Assembly: GCA_030630015.1 (NCBI GenBank)
Contig: DAOVNV010000101.1
Coordinates: 1 to 8,342 of the forward strand
DNA: 8,342 bases
Origin: Desulfuromonadales bacterium
Lineage (GTDB): Bacteria > Desulfobacterota > Desulfuromonadia > Desulfuromonadales > BM103
Direction of reading: 5' to 3'
Position 1 is the first letter of the stretch. The number at the start of each line of letters is the position of its first letter. This document shows positions 6,065 to 8,342 of the stretch, piece by piece. The notes below the pieces were generated by a model. The model saw nothing but the letters and a program-made list of their open reading frames with translations. It made no database searches and was not told the origin of the DNA. A program made the translations under genes and the position numbers.

Positions 6065-7248
6065 TGAACATCCTCTATTTAGATGCATTTTCCGGGATTT
6101 CCGGTGACATGATGCTCGGTCTTCTGGTCGACCTGGGCGTCCCCCTGAAGGATATTGAAGCCGACCTGAGCCGCTTGCCTGTTTCAGGATACCGACTGAC
6201 CTCGAAGCAGGAGAAACGGCACGGTATCGGCGGCACCAGGGTCGAAGTTCTCTGCGAGGGCAAACAGTCGGCTCGAACCTGGTCTGATATCGATCAGATG
6301 TTGACAGAAAGTAGCCTGCCAGGACAAACCAGGGAACTGGCTCGCAAGATTTTTCGTATCCTGGGTGATGCTGAAGCCAGGGTGCACCAGATCAGTCTGG
6401 AGAAAGTGCATTTTCACGAGGTTGGCGCTGTTGATGCGATTGTCGATATCGTTGGTACTGCGGCAGGTTTGACACGACTGAACCTGGACCGGATCGTCTG
6501 CTCTCCCCTGCCTCTCTCGAGCGGCCTGATCAATGCCAGTCACGGCATCGTCCCCCTGCCGGCACCGGCAACCCTCGAAATATTACGCGGCTGCCCGGTG
6601 CGTGCCGCCGGCAGCACCCGGGAGTTGGTGACTCCGACCGGCGCGGCAATTGCCAGTGCGGTTGCCGGGTTTGGTCAACTGCCCGCCATGGTCCCGGACC
6701 AAGTCGGCTACGGCGTTGGCGGCTGGCAGCTCGAGGATCGCCCCAACCTGCTGCGCGGCGTACTCGGCAGAAGCGGAGCGACCGACGGCCTCGAACAGGA
6801 TACCGCCGTCGTCCTCGAAACCCACATCGACGATATGTCTCCCGAATTGCTCGGCAGTCTGCTGGAGAAGCTTATGAACTCCGGGGCCTGGGATGCCGGC
6901 TTCACTCCTCTGCAGATGAAAAAGAACCGACCGGGCGTGCGCGTAACAGTTGTGACTTCGCCAGGCCGAAAAGAGCGGCTCGCACGCCTTCTGTTGCGGG
7001 AGAGCACAGCAACCGGAGTACGGAGCTACGAGACCTCGAGGCTCAAATTGCGCCGCGAGATACATACGGTGCCATCCTCACTTGGCAAAGCACAGGTCAA
7101 ACTCGCCTTCGAAGGTGAAACGCTGCTACGGATTACGCCCGAGCATGCCAGCTGCGCAGCCCTGGCTGAAGCGACCGGTCGACCCCTGTCCGACGTCTAT
7201 CGCATCATTACTGAAACCGCCAATCGCCAGTTTGGCCTGGAGGAATAA
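6064..7248 (+). CDS. larC: LarC, nickel insertase for the nickel-pincer cofactor
   Basis: Last enzyme of NPN cofactor synthesis. LarC inserts nickel into the dithiolated pincer nucleotide made by LarE in a CTP-dependent cyclometallation. At 394 aa it is one uninterrupted chain, whereas the Lactobacillus plantarum protein needs a programmed frameshift to join LarC1 and LarC2. Landmarks are DAFSGISGDM (7-16), the metal-type motif HFHEVGAVDAIVDIVG (117-132), ASHGIVPLPAPATLEIL (158-174), ELVTPTGAAI (187-196), and the start of the C-terminal domain at LETHIDDMSPELLG (251-264). From memory the last motif usually reads ETNIDDM, so H254 is a mild variant. The ATG shares its A with the larB stop codon. 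The final codons carry the GGAGGA ribosome-binding site for pgpA. LarE and a LarA-like enzyme are not in the window. Older names are UPF0272 or DUF111 protein. Confidence 0.94.
   Translation: MNILYLDAFSGISGDMMLGLLVDLGVPLKDIEADLSRLPVSGYRLTSKQEKRHGIGGTRVEVLCEGKQSARTWSDIDQMLTESSLPGQTRELARKIFRILGDAEARVHQISLEKVHFHEVGAVDAIVDIVGTAAGLTRLNLDRIVCSPLPLSSGLINASHGIVPLPAPATLEILRGCPVRAAGSTRELVTPTGAAIASAVAGFGQLPAMVPDQVGYGVGGWQLEDRPNLLRGVLGRSGATDGLEQDTAVVLETHIDDMSPELLGSLLEKLMNSGAWDAGFTPLQMKKNRPGVRVTVVTSPGRKERLARLLLRESTATGVRSYETSRLKLRREIHTVPSSLGKAQVKLAFEGETLLRITPEHASCAALAEATGRPLSDVYRIITETANRQFGLEE
7239..7244 (+). promoter_or_regulatory. Strong ribosome-binding site for pgpA inside the end of larC
   Basis: GGAGGA lies six bases before the GTG at 7251 and within the last codons of larC. 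It settles the GTG as the pgpA start and makes coupled translation of larC and pgpA likely. Confidence 0.75.
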
Positions 7249-7250
7249 AA

Positions 7251-7709
7251 GTGCGTTTTTTAGCCCTGTTCCTCGCCAGCAATGCTGGTCTCGGCTACTC
7301 CCCGATCGTCTCCGGCACAGTAGGCACAATCGCTGGCCTGCCAGTGTTCTTCCTGCTGGCCGGGCTCTCCGCGCCACTCTACGGACTGGCATGGCTCATC
7401 CTGTTCGCAGTAGCCGTCTGGGCCTCTGAACAGGCCGGTCGGATCTACGGCGTGGCTGACGATGGTCGTATCGTGATCGACGAACTAGCCGGCTACCTGG
7501 TCACCGTTGCTTTCCTGCCGTTCACCTGGTGGAATGCGCTGCTCGGCTTCTTCTGGTTCAGGGTTTTCGATATTCTTAAACCGCCCCCGGTCAACTGGAT
7601 CGACCAAAAGATGAAAAACGGCTTCGGCGTGGTCCTTGACGACGTCCTCGCCGGCGTCTACGCAGCAATCGCCCTGCGCCTGACCCTGTCTTTCCTCAAT
7701 CTGGATTAA
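7251..7709 (+). CDS. pgpA: Phosphatidylglycerophosphatase A (PgpA family)
   Basis: Membrane phosphatase that dephosphorylates phosphatidylglycerol phosphate to phosphatidylglycerol, the last step in making this phospholipid. The protein is 152 aa, a little shorter than E. coli PgpA (about 170). Conserved elements are GYSPIVSGTVGT (15-26), DDGRIVIDELAGYLV (70-84) with the acidic D78-E79 pair, FRVFDILKPPP (103-113), and GFGVVLDDVLAGVYA (124-138) with the second acidic pair D130-D131. Hydrophobic segments lie at about 26-40, 43-58, 81-105 and 130-149. The GTG start is fixed by the GGAGGA site six bases upstream. It begins two bases after larC and ends three bases before cinA, so it sits in the middle of an apparent operon. 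Nothing looks damaged. Confidence 0.93.
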   Translation: MRFLALFLASNAGLGYSPIVSGTVGTIAGLPVFFLLAGLSAPLYGLAWLILFAVAVWASEQAGRIYGVADDGRIVIDELAGYLVTVAFLPFTWWNALLGFFWFRVFDILKPPPVNWIDQKMKNGFGVVLDDVLAGVYAAIALRLTLSFLNLD

Positions 7710-7712
7710 TCC

Positions 7713-8342
7713 ATGGATATCGCAGTCCTGACCATCGGCGACGAACTGCTCAACGGCGACCTGGCCGATACCAACACAGCTGCGATTGCCTCGCTGCTGG
7801 GTGAACATTCCTTCCGGATCAGAGAATCGGCGACAGTCGGCGACCGTAATCCAGACATTGTTTCCGCTTTGCAGCGCTTGGTGCAGGCCTACAACCTGAT
7901 TATTGTCACGGGAGGGCTCGGCCCGACCGCAGATGATCTTACGGCTCGAGCGGCAGCCAATGCTTTCGGGCGCAGCCTGAGTCTGAACAATGAGGCGCTT
8001 CACCAGATCAGGGCGCGGTTTGCGGCCTGGGGCCGTCCCATGCATCCGCGCAACGAGAAGCAGGCCCTGCTGCCTGCAAAAAGTTCGGTTCTCACCAACC
8101 ACAGAGGTACCGCCCCCGGATTTCGGATGACCGTTTCCGACGGGGCCTGCCTGTTTTTTCTGCCGGGCGTCCCCTCGGAAATGCGGCCAATGCTGGAAGC
8201 GCACGTTCTGCCATACCTGTTGGAGTTCTTCCCGCCACCGGTCCCCGAGGCACGCAGACTGTTTACAGTTTTCGGACTTCCCGAGCCGGAGGTTGAGTCG
8301 CGTCTGAACGCAGCAGCGCTGCCGGAGGCAATCTCGATTGCG
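7713..8342 (+). CDS. cinA: CinA family protein, N-terminal part (cut by the right window edge)
   Basis: The first 210 codons of a CinA protein are present; the frame has no stop before the window ends. Full-length CinA is about 410-420 aa. Translation begins MDIAVLTIGDELLNGDLADTN and shows the MoCF/MoaB-like domain (COG1058). It contains VTGGLGPTADDLTARAAA at about residues 68-85, NEKQALLPA, GTAPGFRM and FLPGVPSEM. This domain has ADP-ribose pyrophosphatase activity in studied members. The usual C-terminal PncC domain, an NMN deamidase, would lie outside the window, so its presence is unknown. The ATG is preceded by GGA at 7703-7705, seven bases upstream and inside the end of pgpA. The name comes from competence-induced genes and does not imply competence here. 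Confidence 0.93.
   Translation, partial: MDIAVLTIGDELLNGDLADTNTAAIASLLGEHSFRIRESATVGDRNPDIVSALQRLVQAYNLIIVTGGLGPTADDLTARAAANAFGRSLSLNNEALHQIRARFAAWGRPMHPRNEKQALLPAKSSVLTNHRGTAPGFRMTVSDGACLFFLPGVPSEMRPMLEAHVLPYLLEFFPPPVPEARRLFTVFGLPEPEVESRLNAAALPEAISIA

Noticed and set aside
6064..7248. Programmed frameshift in larC, as in Lactobacillus plantarum
   Set aside because: The N- and C-terminal domains are read in a single uninterrupted frame here, so no frameshift is needed.
7485..8204. 239-aa minus-strand frame opposite pgpA and cinA
   Set aside because: Both plus-strand genes carry strong family motifs; this frame does not.

Overview
The window is a housekeeping stretch of a bacterial chromosome, with an estimated GC content in the high fifties. 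All recognisable genes lie on the plus strand. The gene set is a single RNase J, BacA-type UppP, a full-length FtsK, LarB-LarC, PgpA and CinA. The protein flavour (for example the RNase J core starting ILPLGGLGEIGLNMM) suggests a Desulfuromonadia/Geobacter-like member of Desulfobacterota. That assignment is from memory of the families, not from a search.

Layout. Positions 43-1746 encode ribonuclease J, and its reading frame stays open to the left edge. A 357-base gap (1747-2103) follows and is the least ordinary part of the window. It holds a possible short structured transcript, a strong intrinsic terminator at 1935-1965, a perfect 12-bp inverted repeat at 1967-2000, a block of GC-rich palindromes and imperfect direct repeats at 1992-2057, and a TATAAT box just ahead of the next gene. 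uppP (2104-2907) comes next. After 72 bases containing a good sigma-70-like promoter comes ftsK (2980-5295). The tail is very compact: larB starts 13 bases after ftsK, larC overlaps larB by one base, pgpA starts 2 bases after larC, and cinA starts 3 bases after pgpA and runs off the right edge.

How the genes fit together. RNase J handles RNA decay and processing. UppP recycles the undecaprenyl carrier for peptidoglycan and other envelope polymers. FtsK anchors at the division septum and pumps chromosome DNA toward dif. PgpA makes phosphatidylglycerol from its phosphate precursor. LarB and LarC carry out the first and last steps of the nickel-pincer nucleotide (NPN) cofactor pathway. LarE, the middle step, and any LarA-like user enzyme are not in the window. 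CinA family proteins act in pyridine-nucleotide salvage, and LarB consumes nicotinic acid adenine dinucleotide, so the larBC-pgpA-cinA cluster has a plausible metabolic link as well as close spacing.

I see no CRISPR array, tRNA, rRNA, phage gene, transposase or toxin-antitoxin pair. I do not find a clearly new protein system. The best candidates for something undescribed are the intergenic RNA/repeat block and the identity of the nickel-pincer enzyme served by LarB and LarC.
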